DNA of 64,000 nucleotides, from positions 1,364,001 to 1,428,000 of the forward strand of contig JANCIK010000009.1 in the NCBI GenBank assembly GCA_028532985.1, in the 5' to 3' direction. The stretch is from Stropharia rugosoannulata (taxonomy: Eukaryota; Basidiomycota; Agaricomycetes; Agaricales; Strophariaceae). The translations under genes were made by a program, and so were the position numbers. Of the stretch, positions 46,701 through 59,300 are shown in pieces. The first letter of the stretch is position 1, and the number at the start of each line of letters is the position of its first letter. The notes below the pieces were generated by a model that was given only the letters and a program-made list of their open reading frames with translations, was not told the origin of the DNA and ran no database searches.

Positions 46701-49078
46701 TGTCAGGAAGTGCTTGGATTTTCGCTGCTAACGATAGCGGAAGAACTCGGTTCGCCATAGCCAGCACTTCCGCCATGAGCAAAGTAGCTTTCCGCAAAAG
46801 GTTAGTTCCTGTAGTAGATTCTTCAAGCATTGCAGTGAGTGCCTAAAACTATAAGTTGGATATTATGGTCTTCAAATGAAACAAGACGTTATAACCTCGC
46901 ATAACCCTGCACGGGTAAGGATTGCCACAAGCAATGCCAAATACTGGTCTGTAAGTTGAAAGGTATGTTGTGGTTTCTCGTCAGGCTTGTCCTGTAGATT
47001 CTCGGGCGCGTCACGAGATCTTCTGTACACTGCATAGTGGACATGAACAGATGGTTTTGTTAAGATGCTGACGCTTACTAGTTAATCGCCTTCCGTCAAT
47101 GAACGTTTGATACCATGCGGGAGTCTTAATATTTAAAAGGTCGAAAAACATGTCTAGCACGATTTCCTAAAACAAAAACAAAGAATGAGGAGGTAGGCCC
47201 GAACGATAAGAGTTATCGTACTCGAGTGTCAAGTGATGGTATCTTGAGGGTGTTTATTAAAGACCGGATGGCCCGCATATCATCCATACAAAAGTACATC
47301 AAACCTTACGAGTGAGAATTGTTGGTAAGTACTCCAAAATAAAATAGAAAGATAGGATAAAACGAACCACTCCATGTGCGAAGCATTAGCTGGACAACCT
47401 TGGCGCAACCTCTCATACGGTCTGCATGATCAGGACCTTTTCCATAGGCATCGGTAATGGCAGAAAGGGCCATCTACAGAAATTTGTTAATAAATATTGG
47501 CAGTCGCAAAAGACAGCGTACCTCGAGGTCTGTACCGACTTGGAGGTATGCTCGAGTGCGAGGGGAGTCAGCAAGATGTAGAAAAACAGAAGACAGTAGG
47601 GGTGTTATTTCTATAGGACCTTCTCCAAGAACATGCAATAAGAAGCGGAGAATGCCTGTTCTCGCAGCCAAGTCAATGTCAATGAGAACTTCATTGTAAA
47701 GAGCTTTAGCATGTCTTTCATAATAATAATACATTTGACTAACGAATTTCAGCAAGTGTCTGCGTGCAAACGAGGCGAAAGGGATCTTCAGGGTGCTCCG
47801 CAATTGCAACTATCGAGCGTATGACAGTTTCGGATAGTGGAATGGTACCTGGACCACTCTTCGTCTCTGTATCTCTTCGCATAGTCCCGACTTCGACGAC
47901 GGTGCGTATTAGTTTGATAACTTGCTCTTTCTCTACTGCATGTTTGTTGTCTCGAAGGAGAGATCTAGTAGATACACAATCAATTTTGTCCAGCATCGAG
48001 AGAGGTGCTACGTACTTCAGAACATACCAATCAACAGATCCACCCAACCTATTCACTCTATTCGTGTCGACGAGGGCGTGACGGATAACTCTATACGCTG
48101 CAGCGCGGCACTGCATAGAGCTTTTGTCTCCTAAACAAGGTAAAATACTAACGAGGCTCAATCACCATAGGCATTGCCTTCGAGAATGACACTCACGCAT
48201 GAAGGAGTTCATCGAAAGAAAGTTCGTAGCGAACGCGCAAATGTCGTCTGAGAATATCTATCAATGTTGACATACATGAAATTCTTAGTATGTTCGTGTC
48301 AGGTATTTTGCTTGTCTGTAAATCGGGCTTCACTGATGCGGGGGTCGTTCCCAGTGAATAGATTGATGCTTCTGACTGTGAATACCGCTCAAGCTCTTGA
48401 ATACAAGCCAACGCATTCTGCATTGCCGTTCTGAAGCCTTCTCCACCTAATCGGCAGTAGGTGAAAGTCCAAATGAATGGGCATGCAGATGCTTACTCTT
48501 GTCTTCATAGTCCTTCACAGTTTTGATCACAGTGGTAGCGGAGCCATTAGGTGGTTTAATTTTCCGTTTATTACTTGCCAGAGATGCACTTGCATTATCC
48601 CTGTTTCGAGACGACTCTTACACCTGCATTAGACGCGAAGCACGATTCGATGAATAAAATAACTCACGCCAATCGATCCGCCTCTTTAGGGCATTTATCT
48701 TCGTGTTTGCGATGCCCAATTCTGACTCAACTTTCAAACGTTGCACAGGCTAAGAGTTTCTTTCATTAAAATATAAATATATCCTAGGCAGTTCCTGCAA
48801 CTAACAGTAAGATCCATATTGAGTAGATTCTCAGCGCCTTCTTTGATTCGATTCTCCAAGACAAGCTGGTTGTTGAGGGCATCCACCTGAAGCGAATGTT
48901 TAACTTATCATGTTGCCGTTAAACAAAGACATACCTGCTCAGATGGAGGCATCCCTTCTAATTGAGAGAAAGAGAAACTCGCATCTCCGGTCCAGCTTGA
49001 GGTACTATTGACAAGGGTAGCACCAGAAGCCGCGGTGTGTGAACTGGCGACAGATGGAACAGCCAAGTTCGACGGCAT
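43743..49078 (-). CDS. TORC2 subunit Rictor/Avo3/Ste20-like
   Basis: Scaffold subunit of TOR complex 2, the counterpart of human RICTOR, S. cerevisiae Avo3/Tsc11 and fission yeast Ste20. Spread over some 25 short exons on the minus strand. The N-terminal region has a coiled-coil/HR1-like helix (VDALNNQLVLENRIKEGAEN). Then the Rictor N-terminal armadillo region: RVIRHALVDTNRVNRLGGSV, EHPEDPFRLVCTQTLAEI and LAARTGILRFLLHVLGEGPI. The middle contains KGFRQRFVFIFRSMMDVNNF. A C-terminal Rictor-V type block follows (RHLGTLIRSSPNANAWTLRL, PTLDHLGDIGHRLLLKFMST, GFRFLYDAGYIDREI), and an acidic tail ends at 43743. ATG 49078 is preferred over an in-frame ATG at 49162. I did not resolve every exon boundary; length is roughly 1300-1400 residues. 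Confidence 0.88.
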
Positions 49079-49404
49079 ATCCGTGGCCGGATGAGAGTTC
49101 CAGATAAGTATTCTGCAAGGACAGTGAGGCTGGTGTTGCTTCTGAGCGGGGAATTTCAACAAAACGAGTAAGGAATTGTCAAGGCATATGTATTGACCAT
49201 CACCAGTTAGTACTTGGCAATGATGAAGCTGAAGCCCAAGCTACGTACACCACGTGATATGTCACGTGCTTCAGAATGATGCGCCGCGTTTACTGACAAC
49301 GTTGAGTCTCGACTCCCGTTGTCAGTAGCAGGTCAGGACGCGCTATAACTAAACACCGACTTCAAGTGTTTTGAATTGGTGCTTTTCTCTGCCGTCTAAC
49401 AGTA

Positions 49405-50882
49405 ATGGATCGCTCCAAATTGACGAGGCGTTACAACGATGAAGAGAAACGACAACTTATTGCGAACTTGGATATCGAAGGTTCCTTCTATTCCAGAATA
49501 TATGTTCATAATAACTGACAGTCTCTAACCATGTAGTTGCACATCGAACGCGTCAATTTGAAGCATGGCTAACAGATCGACTAGAGAATTTTACTATGCA
49601 TCAAGAAGGGCAAGTTTCACGCATACCTAAGCAGGTCAGAACAATGACCATGAGAGAATTTGGAGACAAATACAACGGAAACATCCAATCTGCGCTGAGG
49701 GGATTTCAGAAGGAGCGGTTGGCAGCAGCGGGGTCTGACGCAACATTAGGAGAGATAGATCCAAGTATGAGGAAACGGAAGTGGGTGGCGAGCCAGGATG
49801 TGGAGGCGGAGGCCAACATTCAACATAAAGACTCGGACTCCCAACGGATGCCAAAAAACGGTATGTCTTACAAAGGCAGTCACATTTTCGCTGCTTATCG
49901 ATCTCACTAGCTCGGCTCCAATCATTTTCTCCAAAGAAAGTTGCTGGATCATCTACGGGACCAGGAACGGCACAGCGCTCGCGATTAATGGCAGCAGTGA
50001 ATAAGACACCTGGAACTGTAGGGCTCAAGCATGTCTGTATTTATTGATACTGATTTTCCCTTCTTTTACATGAAGTCCCGTACATTGGGTCGCGTACCCC
50101 CGTCGCCTGCCAGACCTCCTTTCAGGAGCGGCGCCACATCAAATTACAGTTCTGGTCAACCTACTCGGTCGACTTCGCCACTCAAACGACAACCCTCAAG
50201 TACAAATATTGATAATTCCGGAAGTCGGGTACCGTCTCGTTCGAGTTTTAACCCTAACCTGCCTCCAAAAACTCCCAAGTTCCCCGTACACCATCGTGAC
50301 CCCTCGACCACTACCAAACGCTTGCCTCGAAAAGACGAGAATATGCTCAGTGTGAACGGTTCGCCTCTTGCTAATCCCTACGAATTCGGACTGGGATGGT
50401 TCAAAGGGGTTGAGACGTCCCAAGCAAACGCAGAAGATGATCAATTACCGAAACGAACAAAAAGTAACATTGTCATTCGCAGGGACCCTTCCATCGCTTT
50501 CTCTCAGAATGGTTTGATATCGAGATCAGAATCACAGGCCAGTTTCCATACTGCACCCCAAGATACATCACCATCACATTCTAGAAACCAGTCCCAACAC
50601 CAGTCCATAACACAAGCAGAGGGTTTAACACCTTTCCGGTTTCCAGCACCTGCGGAGAATTCTACAACAACTCCTCGACCTGCAAATAATCATATTCGCT
50701 CTTTTTCCGCTTTAGTTGCTATCCCAACAAAGGATGGTCGTTTCCTAGAATTTGACCCCTTACAAACATCTCCAGGCACATTGGACGCTCTTGAGGGTAT
50801 CTCAAACAGTGCTAAAAAGCAAGCAAAAATGGAAATGGGCCGCTTAATACAGGCTACGGCGGATAAATGGCGAATATTGTGA
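49405..50882 (+). CDS. Borealin/Nbl1-like chromosomal passenger protein
   Basis: Likely Borealin-type subunit of the Aurora B chromosomal passenger complex. Exons 49405-49480, 49537-49860, 49911-50032 and 50076-50882 give 442 codons. The N-terminus matches the Borealin N-terminal helix that bundles with INCENP and Survivin: YNDEEKRQLIANLDIEVAHR, then RIPKQVRTMTMREFGDKYNG and IQSALRGFQKERL. The rest is basic and disordered with many SP/TP sites (PPSPARPP, RSTSPLKRQ, LQTSPGTLDAL), potential CDK targets. The C-terminus ends in a short helix. It is divergent from the Rictor gene across 326 bp and convergent with POP1. Confidence 0.78.
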
Positions 50883-51040
50883 TATTCTTATAGACTCGTT
50901 CATATCGTTCATATAGGATTATTGTTTCTATGACTGGTGACATGGATATTTTACTCTATAGCCAACTTCATTGATGTTGTATAGCTCTCATAAATTAACC
51001 AATTGATATCATACGTATTTTCAAGATTCAGTCTTTGTAT

Positions 51041-54000
51041 TTAAGTATCTATCAGGACTTCCAGAGCAGCAACGCGACACTGACGGCTAGTGTTGTCCCG
51101 TACTCCCACAAGTATTGGTACTGCCTTTGAATGTATCTGCTGATTTGATTGTAGCCTATTAAACATGCCACAATAAATATAGAGACGCGACGAAAGAATT
51201 TGCAGACACTTGCCGTGTAATTTGCTGTTCAAGTAACAAGAAATGTCGAAGGCCAATCGCTCCAATTCCGAATCCATGCCCCCGGGACAAAGAGTAGTGC
51301 CCTGTAGTAACATAACCCACAATTGCGGAGTCAGGAGGCAGGTCATTAGCCAACTGAGAAGTAAAGTAAGTAAGAAAGTCACATGAATTTCACGGAGAAA
51401 TCCTACCTCCAGTTCTTCTGCTGATTCTTTACTAGAGTTGCGTGTACTATGTATTACCTTCTTCCATTGCCGACATAGATCATCAGACAAATGATAAATC
51501 ATGGAAAGATCCTGGGGCGCTCCACGTAGACACATGGTTACTTTAACATTGATTAAAGCACCTTGGAAAAGCCTGGCTGTATCAACGCCGTCCACCAAGT
51601 CCTCTATACCCCTCTTCCCACGAAGTCTATTCATCTCAGAGAGTAAAGCCCCAGGTTGATCGAATACTGAAGATAGCGCGGACAGTATTTTATGTATTTC
51701 GGGACCGCGAAGTAACCACGTTGGGAGATCAGCTGAATGTGAGATACTTGTAGGATCTCGTTGTGTTGTTACCAGTTTTTCGGCGGTTGTTTCGTCATAA
51801 ATTCCCGCTATTTTTCTCCAGTTCGGCTGCCATGGGTCTGATACGCCGAGCTTTTGATAGTTAACACGCTTTGCGGGTGGCTTCCTTGCCCAAGTAGATT
51901 TTTCTTCTTCCGCATGTTCTGATGCATAATATTGATATGACGATGTAGATGGATAGTCTCGAGGAAAGTATGGAACGCCGGACTCATAGGCTTGAGTCTG
52001 TCTCTCGAATTGACCGGCCACGCGAGTACTTGTAAATATCAGTGAACTGAAAAAAGGCATCCCCCACCCGGCCGGAATTATGAGGGTCCAACCATGGATG
52101 GCTTGACTATCTGACGAGTTCACGGCTTCAGATGACCGCTGAACAAGAAGTACAGGAATGCGGTCGTCTTGGCGAATAGCTTGCAATTTGGACCCAGGGA
52201 TATCAGTCTAATATAATAGTGAGGTTGGTGCTGGACAAGTGTATCCAAATAGACTCGCCTTGGATTTTCTTGCATCTATATCCTTCTTTTTAAATCGAGG
52301 CTTCGATAACTTTGTACGGACATGTGCCTCCCATATCTCACTATTCGCTAGCACAGACGAAGGTAAAGTGATGGATGGAGCATGAAGATGGCCATGGGCG
52401 TCGGTATCAGGTTTTGCATTTTTAGGCGGGAAACTTCAATCAAAGGGTAAGAGTGGGTTAACAATGACGAAATTTACGTACTCCAATCGGGGATCCATAA
52501 CTTCAATGCCAACGACCATCCCACGAGGTATAGAGCCCACGCTATTCAAGCTAACCAACGAGGACCAAAACTAAAGCATGTAGTCTGAATGATGTGACTA
52601 CATTCATGGCACAGATTAACTTGCCTGCAAAAAATCACTTCGCTTGTCCGAGATTACAGGTGATAGAGCTCCATGAAGTACTTGGCTTGACTTGGGACCC
52701 ATTATCTCGAAGACATTGAATTGCCTCGAAAGATTGGAAATCTCTAATGAAACTTCTGGGGCTTGTCCATTAGAAGCATTGTGCTTTGATAATGTATGAG
52801 AAGCTGCAGATTTCAAAGTGTCTAGCACAGTTGACTCGACTGAAGGATGAATTCGTATCCACACGGAGCGCTTATTGGAAGAACTATCTGTAGTTTCAAT
52901 TGATTTGAAACTTTGAGGTCGCCATATTACTGTCATCGGGGCAATCAGATTGTAGGGGTACATCGCCATTTCATACATATGTGTTTCCAGAGCACGACTA
53001 CCTCCTAGATATCTAAAATTTTCAGATATTAAATTTCGCCAGGCAAATGTAACTTTCAACAAACCTCTTCGAGCCAGGTCCCGGTCCTTGTGGATCGCAG
53101 AAGGATTCCAGCATTATCACCAATATACGTTCAGGGCCACTTATTTCGAAAAGAGAGTAGTAGGATGCATCATGCAAAATGCTATGCTGCAAAGACGCGC
53201 GATGAGAAGGACGATATGATTTCTCAGTAGGCGAGTGCGCCTGAGATAAGAGAAAGTACGTGAGTATCTTGCGTTGATGCCCAATGTACAAATGTAATGA
53301 ACACACAAGACGATATCCCCACATATCTTTCATATGCATGCGTTTGGCATGCCATATATGCGTCTCAAGCCATATTTTATCCACTGCAGTGCAAATTAGG
53401 TCTATTCGATGACGCTGACAGGCTATTTTACCTTGTCGCTTCAGAAGCGTCTCCGTTCTGGAAATTTCTTTCCCTTTTCCATTCTTATTTGTCTTTTTCT
53501 TTACAGGGCTTTTTTTGGCGACGTCCATCTATTTGAACATTGATCCAGGTGGCAGCACATGGATTACACAGTACATACCTCGGCACCCGCTCGTTCACGT
53601 AGATTTGACGGCACACGCCTTACATCATGGCTCGCAGCTCTCCTTCGAAGGTGACGGGGTAATGTTTGCCAAACACGATGCGTTGAACTAGCACTGGCAT
53701 GGACTTAGTATGATATCACTAAACTTAGATGATTCAAACCTTGCAGTTTTCATGGCGTTATGCATCGCGTCAATTTCAAAAGAGCGAGACTATGTAAACC
53801 AATACTTAGTAGATATCCCTTGCTTGCGACTGAGAATTAGTAGTACCTCAACAAATCTCTCAACATCGACAGTAGATGGCAAGCCTGTCAAGCCTAATAT
53901 ACAAAGGATGAGCTTCGATTCGTGGCAGTCTAAGTACATACTGTTGGGCTTAATTTTACTGTGACCAGCATCTTTTGAAGAAGTGTCTTTGGAAGATGGT

Positions 54001-54092
54001 TGAACTGCAATCGTTCGAGCAACTGTTACTTTCATCTTCTTTTTGTGCCTTCCCGAACTTCCATCCCCCTGGACCGGACGCTTCGGGGCCAT
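51041..54092 (-). CDS. POP1: RNase P/MRP protein subunit Pop1
   Basis: Largest protein subunit of RNase P and RNase MRP, acting in tRNA 5' maturation and rRNA processing in the nucleus and nucleolus. Multi-exon, minus strand. It begins MAPKRPVQGDGSSGRHKKKM (basic). The Pop1 N-terminal block follows: FEIDAMHNAMKTA, WQTLPRHLRRRAASHDVRRV and LRERAGAE. Next are WLETHIWHAKRMHMKDMWGY, the POPLD-domain region (GWTLIIPAGWGMPF), and the C-terminal VGYVTTGHYSLSRGHGFGIG. The final block reads LVGVRDNTSRQCRVAALEVL at 51041. All expected domains are present. Exon limits between 53.6 and 54.0 kb were set from phase and conserved residues. Confidence 0.92.
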
Positions 54093-54264
54093 CGTTCGTT
54101 ATTAATCAACGATCTGCGAAATTGTATGCAGACAGTGGTAGATATCGTTAAAGCAAGAGTAAGTAATAGCAACTTGTGAGCGACGAGTCGAACTTGAGTC
54201 GAACTTTGGCCTGGCTCCGACGAAATAGTAGGCAGCGGTCATACCCGGGCCGCAATGACCGCTA

Positions 54265-55456
54265 CAGTCGAACCTGTGAAAGGGCATACCCTTCGGTGGA
54301 TGGCCGACTGCAGGTTATGCCCTTTCTCAGGTCCGAGAAAAATACTGTAAAAAATTGCCTAAAATTGATACTTTGCATATCTACGAGATATACTAGGCTG
54401 TTTATATGCTTCTAGTTTTTAAAATACTGGTCCAAAGTGGTATCTCATAGCCCCTCGTTGATTTGTAAGTGCATCTGCCTGTTAAATGACCCCAGAAGCG
54501 ACTCCATTTTCCTTGCAAATGGATCATTGACGCTATTCACATGTCGGTGCACTGTAGACACAGTTTGAAGAACCTCGCGACGAGTTGGGAGTGGGCTGGT
54601 ATACGGACTTGTGTCATCTCCGCCGTTGTTCTCAATGTTCTCACGTGCACTGCTATGCGACATAAACTGCAAGAAAATTGGCCTAGAATACTGTACGTAA
54701 TCGGGAACTCGGTCAGGTAAAACTATTTTCTCTATATCCACGTAAGCACTGGTTTAAATGCTTTGAAACTTTGTCAGGAGGTTGGAATACAAACTCAATA
54801 AACGATAAAAGCTTTGTTGAATCTGTAGTATGCCTGAGGGACCCAAAAAAATTGAAAAGTGTAAAAGCGGCGAAATTGGCTCATTATCGCGTACTCGGTC
54901 AGTCCAATTTTGGCTTACTTATGTGCGAAAAATCATCACATGTTACCGCAAGTTGACTTTGTTCTAATTATAGTCAACCGGATTAAGGAAATAGCCGAAT
55001 TCCAGGAATCTCACATCTTTTATGACTTTTTACACATGAAAAAGAGAGTAAATAGCCTCATTCTTTGCTCACATAAAACTGAAGAAAGCTTATCTAGAGT
55101 ACTTTGGGAAAAAAATAGGCATTCCAGCCTGAAAAACTCTCTGAATCATGTACTGACCGAGTACATGGTGTGACCGAGTACCTGATTACATACAGTATGC
55201 GTTGTCCATGTCCTAGCAACAAAAATCACTCAGATATTACAGTTTTTGATAAATTGCGTCTTTTGCGTCATTTATGAACGTATTTGCATAGCATCTGGCC
55301 TAACCAAGTGATTACCAGGTCTCAAATCCACTTAAAGGTATGCACTTTTTGACCCAAAGGGTTATGCCCTATGGGTCAAAAATCCCCGCGAATAGAGTCG
55401 GTGGATGATAAAAGGTATGCCTTACAACAGGTTATGCCCTTTCTCAGGTTCGACTG
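54265..55456. mobile_element. 1.2 kb pogo-like TA-flanked element
   Basis: Left terminus CAGTCGAACCTGTGAAAGGG then CATACC; right terminus reverse-complemented CAGTCGAACCTGAGAAAGGG then CATAACC. TA flanks both ends (54263-54264, 55457-55458), as for pogo/Tc1-mariner elements. A second copy of the terminus (TTATGCCCTTTCTCAGGT) lies about 50 bp inside the left end, making a foldback. A 98-codon minus-strand frame (54741-54445) and some plus frames are unconvincing as transposase, so the element looks non-autonomous or decayed. Confidence 0.62.
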
Positions 55457-55555
55457 TATTACTATAAGTATAGATCACGTGACCACAGCGGACCCATGGA
55501 GGACAGCGTTCCGATTCACCTCCGAGGCCTCACCCAGTCAAGTCGCTCCTCGACT

Positions 55556-56276
55556 ATGGCTCTCATCTCTCGCTTAGCGAACACTTCAAAGGCTTCATGT
55601 GGCCGCCTGTATAAGTGTCGAAGCCTAAACACGTCTTCAGTGCTCCGTACTGAGGCTACTCCCAATCTGGGTTCTGTTGCCGTGCAGAAGAGGCCAATTG
55701 GTGGATTCCAAGGAGGGTTCGTCGAACGAGTCAAATTGTGTGAAAAGACTTGATTTAGGCTCTTTCAGGATTGTCGGTTTTCTATTTGGTTTCTCTCTAG
55801 CTTCATCGTTCGCAGCTTACCATCTCCTGGAAGAGTACCAAAAAGCTTCAACTGCGTTGCAAGCTAGTGTAGAGGAATTGAAGATAAGTACCGAGAAGGT
55901 ATGTCCCCACGAAAGTGTTAGAAACATTGTTTTCAACTTCTCTTAGGTTTCGGCACATGTTAGACGCATAGAAGCTGTTGAGAAAGATCTTAAAGCGCTG
56001 TCCGACTTGTCAGCGTCAAAGGAGGACATCTCGAGGGTGAGAACAGAAGTCAAGAAACTCTATGACGGGTTACATGTCGGTGTGTGTATTCGTACAAAGT
56101 TAATGGCGGAACATTGATTGAGCCGACCAGAATTTTTGGACTTGCGAACCCATGTCTGGGGAATTCGTATGTCGGGTTCGTTTGCACTCAAAATATTTTT
56201 ATGCTAACATACGCTCGCAGAGCAAGATCTGCACAAGCTCTCGAAGAAGGATTCAACAGAAATTAGAATTGTATAA
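55556..56276 (+). CDS. fungal mitochondrial membrane protein, unknown function
   Basis: Exons 55556-55716, 55769 to about 55897, ~55947 to 56079, and 56221-56276 give a protein of about 160 residues. The N-terminus is basic and Ser-rich without acids (MALISRLANTSKASCGRLYK), as in a mitochondrial presequence. One membrane segment (IVGFLFGFSLASSFAAYHLL) is followed by a coiled coil (EEYQKASTALQASVEELKIS ... VRRIEAVEKDLKALSDLSAS). This layout is common in conserved small fungal inner-membrane proteins. An in-frame ATG at 55496 would add 20 residues that look less like a presequence. It is convergent with midasin; the stop codons are 25 bp apart. Function not known to me. Confidence 0.68.
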
Positions 56277-56301
56277 TGAGATTATATATATGGTCATAAT
56301 T

Positions 56302-59300
56302 CTACTCTTCCGAAATGCGCTCGAAAAATTGCTTCAATGTTGCGGAAAGAACTTCGGGTAGCGCTTCGACATGACGCAAGACCAGATAATACTCGAATGG
56401 GAACGAATCCAGGTATTTTTGTAGCTGCAACACCATTTTTCCTTCGACGTTCTTGAATTCAGCTTTATCCATTTGGAGGATGGAGTTTGCCTTCCCTGAC
56501 GTGTCCGACTGAGAGGGACCTGCTTGTAGTGAGTCAAGTATGATGAAAACAATCATGACCCGTTGTTCTTCAGCCTTCCTGAGCATAGTTCGTAGTTTTT
56601 CGTGGTCTTGACACATTCCATCTGAGATAATGATCTGAAGCTGCCACAAGTCTGCGGCTGATGCTGAACTCATTGCTTTACGTTCTCTTGCACGTTCAAG
56701 AACCTTAAGACTTGTCTCTAAGAGAGATAGAACGTTCGTTGCTTTTTGGGAGAATCTAAACGCATTGATCACTTTAGTGCCAGCTTGATCGCTGAAAGGG
56801 CCACTTCCGAATCCATGTAACATATCCACTGTTTCGCCAAATTTGGCGATCGCGACGTCGCCAGACTCAAGTCGACTCAGTGCTTTGGATATTAATGCTA
56901 ATGTTTGGTAGGCCAGATGGACAGAGTGAGATTCCGCCATGGAACGAGAATCGTCTATTGAGATAAGGACTTGATATTCCCGCTGGCTTGGCCTCGTCCG
57001 ACGCAACCAAATCTTGTCTTTGGTGTAGTCGCTTGCAATGTATGATATCACTTTCTTCATGTTCAGGCGTTTGCCGGTGCGGTAGTCTCCTTTGAGTCGC
57101 GTCGCCATGGTCGGCTCCAGAATGAGGCGCAGTTGTTCGCAAAGAGTGTAGGCCAGATCATGCGTGAGTGTTTCGTATGAGCGCCACATGCGTTCAGCCC
57201 CATCCTCTGGATAATCAGCGGCACGCCATTCTCTGAGCTGTAATTCAACACTTGTATCCTCCTCTTTCATCAAGTCATCAGACTTGTTGACTTCTGTCAT
57301 GCCTTCATCCTCATTGAGTGACCCAGGCAGAACGATAGCGCCTTCGACGTCGGCCTGACGCTGGGCCCCGGAAACGGCTGCTTTTTGCTGAGCCTCGAGG
57401 AGTTCATTGACGTCTGCGTCTGTATGTCGCTCCGCTGGAAGTGGAATGTCGACGTCCATTGGAGCAAGGGCATCAACGACAGCTTCATTGTCGTCAATAA
57501 TCGTGAGCTCATTAAGCTTAGCAATTTGTTCGTCTTGAGCCGGGCCCATAGCTTGCATGCCGTAATCGTTATCATCAGGACGAAGATACTCCAGTTGTGA
57601 TTGCGCAGCTGCTTCTCCTGGATTATTTTTTATTTCTTCTGCAATATTGTCATCTTTGGAGTGCAGGATTTCGTCAAAGCGTTGACGTATTTCGTCAAGT
57701 GTGTCGCCCAAGCTACGAAGGGGATTTGTAACACTCTGGACCTCGCTCTGGGTAGGCACCTGCCCTTTCTGAATACCAGAGGAACCCGACCCCTTTCCGT
57801 CATCAGCGGGAGTAGGGTCAAGAGTTTGTTGTGCGTCTTGAGGTCTGATAAAATGTTAATCATATTCATCATTTAAGAAATGCACTTACCCTTCATCATC
57901 AGTCACCTTTTCGTCCGTAGGAGCGGCTTCTCCGTTTCTACCTTGCGATGTGCCTGCCTCTCCTGTGGATGAACTTTCGCCAGCTTCTGGAGCAGTGACA
58001 GCTTCCGTTGGGTCTGACAGTCCACCTTCTTTCGACAGGTCAGGACGCGCTATTTCGGAAGCCTCTGTTCCCTCCTCTTCCTCTTGTTCGGCTGACTCCA
58101 TTTCATCGTCGGAATGAAGGCGATTCGGCTCTAATCCTTCTATGTCTTCGTTTTCTGCACCAGGTTGACTAGCCGGATCATTTTCAACAGGATCGGTCGG
58201 CGTAGGGTCATCGAAGCCTTGGTCTCCATCTTCTATCTCACTTTGATTGTCCTCTACGGCGTCGTGATCATCGAAGTCTTCAAAGTCGTCGCCACCACGT
58301 TCTTCCTCATTTGCCAACTCATCCTCCATATTAATACCATCGGGAAGGTCCAAAGTATTAGCTTCGTCGGTATAATCATCCATTTTTTCGCCATTGACTT
58401 CAGGATCCGTCGGCTGATCAGCTTCATCTCCTACTTCGTTCTGATCTTGGTCAGCGACTTCTGGAATATCCACTGACTGTTTATCGTCCTTGGGCTGATC
58501 TTTTGACTGCTTTTTCTCTTTACTCTCCTTTGCTGCTACTTCAGATGAATCATTCTGTTCCTTGGAATGATCTTGATTAGTCGTCTCATCGAGGTTATCG
58601 CCCTCTGGCCCCTTCTCATCACCCCACAATTTCTCGTCTACGGCTGCCGGATCAAGCTCCTCGAGATCACCAATCGTTTCATCCAAATCCGCCTCATCTT
58701 CATTTTCTGATTTGTTTTCTTCTTCATGGTCAGATCCCGGCTCATCCACATCCTCCAGTTCTCCTCCGAAGTCGTCAGCCATTTCAATGGCATCACCTCC
58801 TTCATGCTGACCCTCAGGCTCATGAGATTCGGTATCTTCTCCATTTAACCCTTCAACTTGACTTTCGTCTTCAATATCTTTGCTGACGTTCTCTTTCCCT
58901 ATTCCTTCTCCTATTCCTACTCCGCCAGTCTGTTCGGATTCTAACCCCTTTTCATCAGAATCTCCGCTTTCTGGTGGCTGACAGAAGCCTTCTTGAGTGA
59001 GCCTGTAAAAGAGTGAACAGATAACAAAGTCCAATTTGAATATAGCTTTGGTCCAATTGTTATGGCTTATTAGCTGTTCCTTTGCGAGGTCAAGGTAAAT
59101 AGAAAGGAAGGGAATGACAGTGTTAAGTGAATTGGATAAATCAGCGCGTAAAGAGATGTTGTGCAATGTCTCCTGCGTCAGGGTCTTTATGCGATACAGG
59201 TTCAGATGATGAGTAAACTCTCGAGTAGTTAAATATCCGTCAACGATATATTTTTCTGGATCATCTTCGGTATCGGCGGGCCTTGAGCATTTTGCGACTA

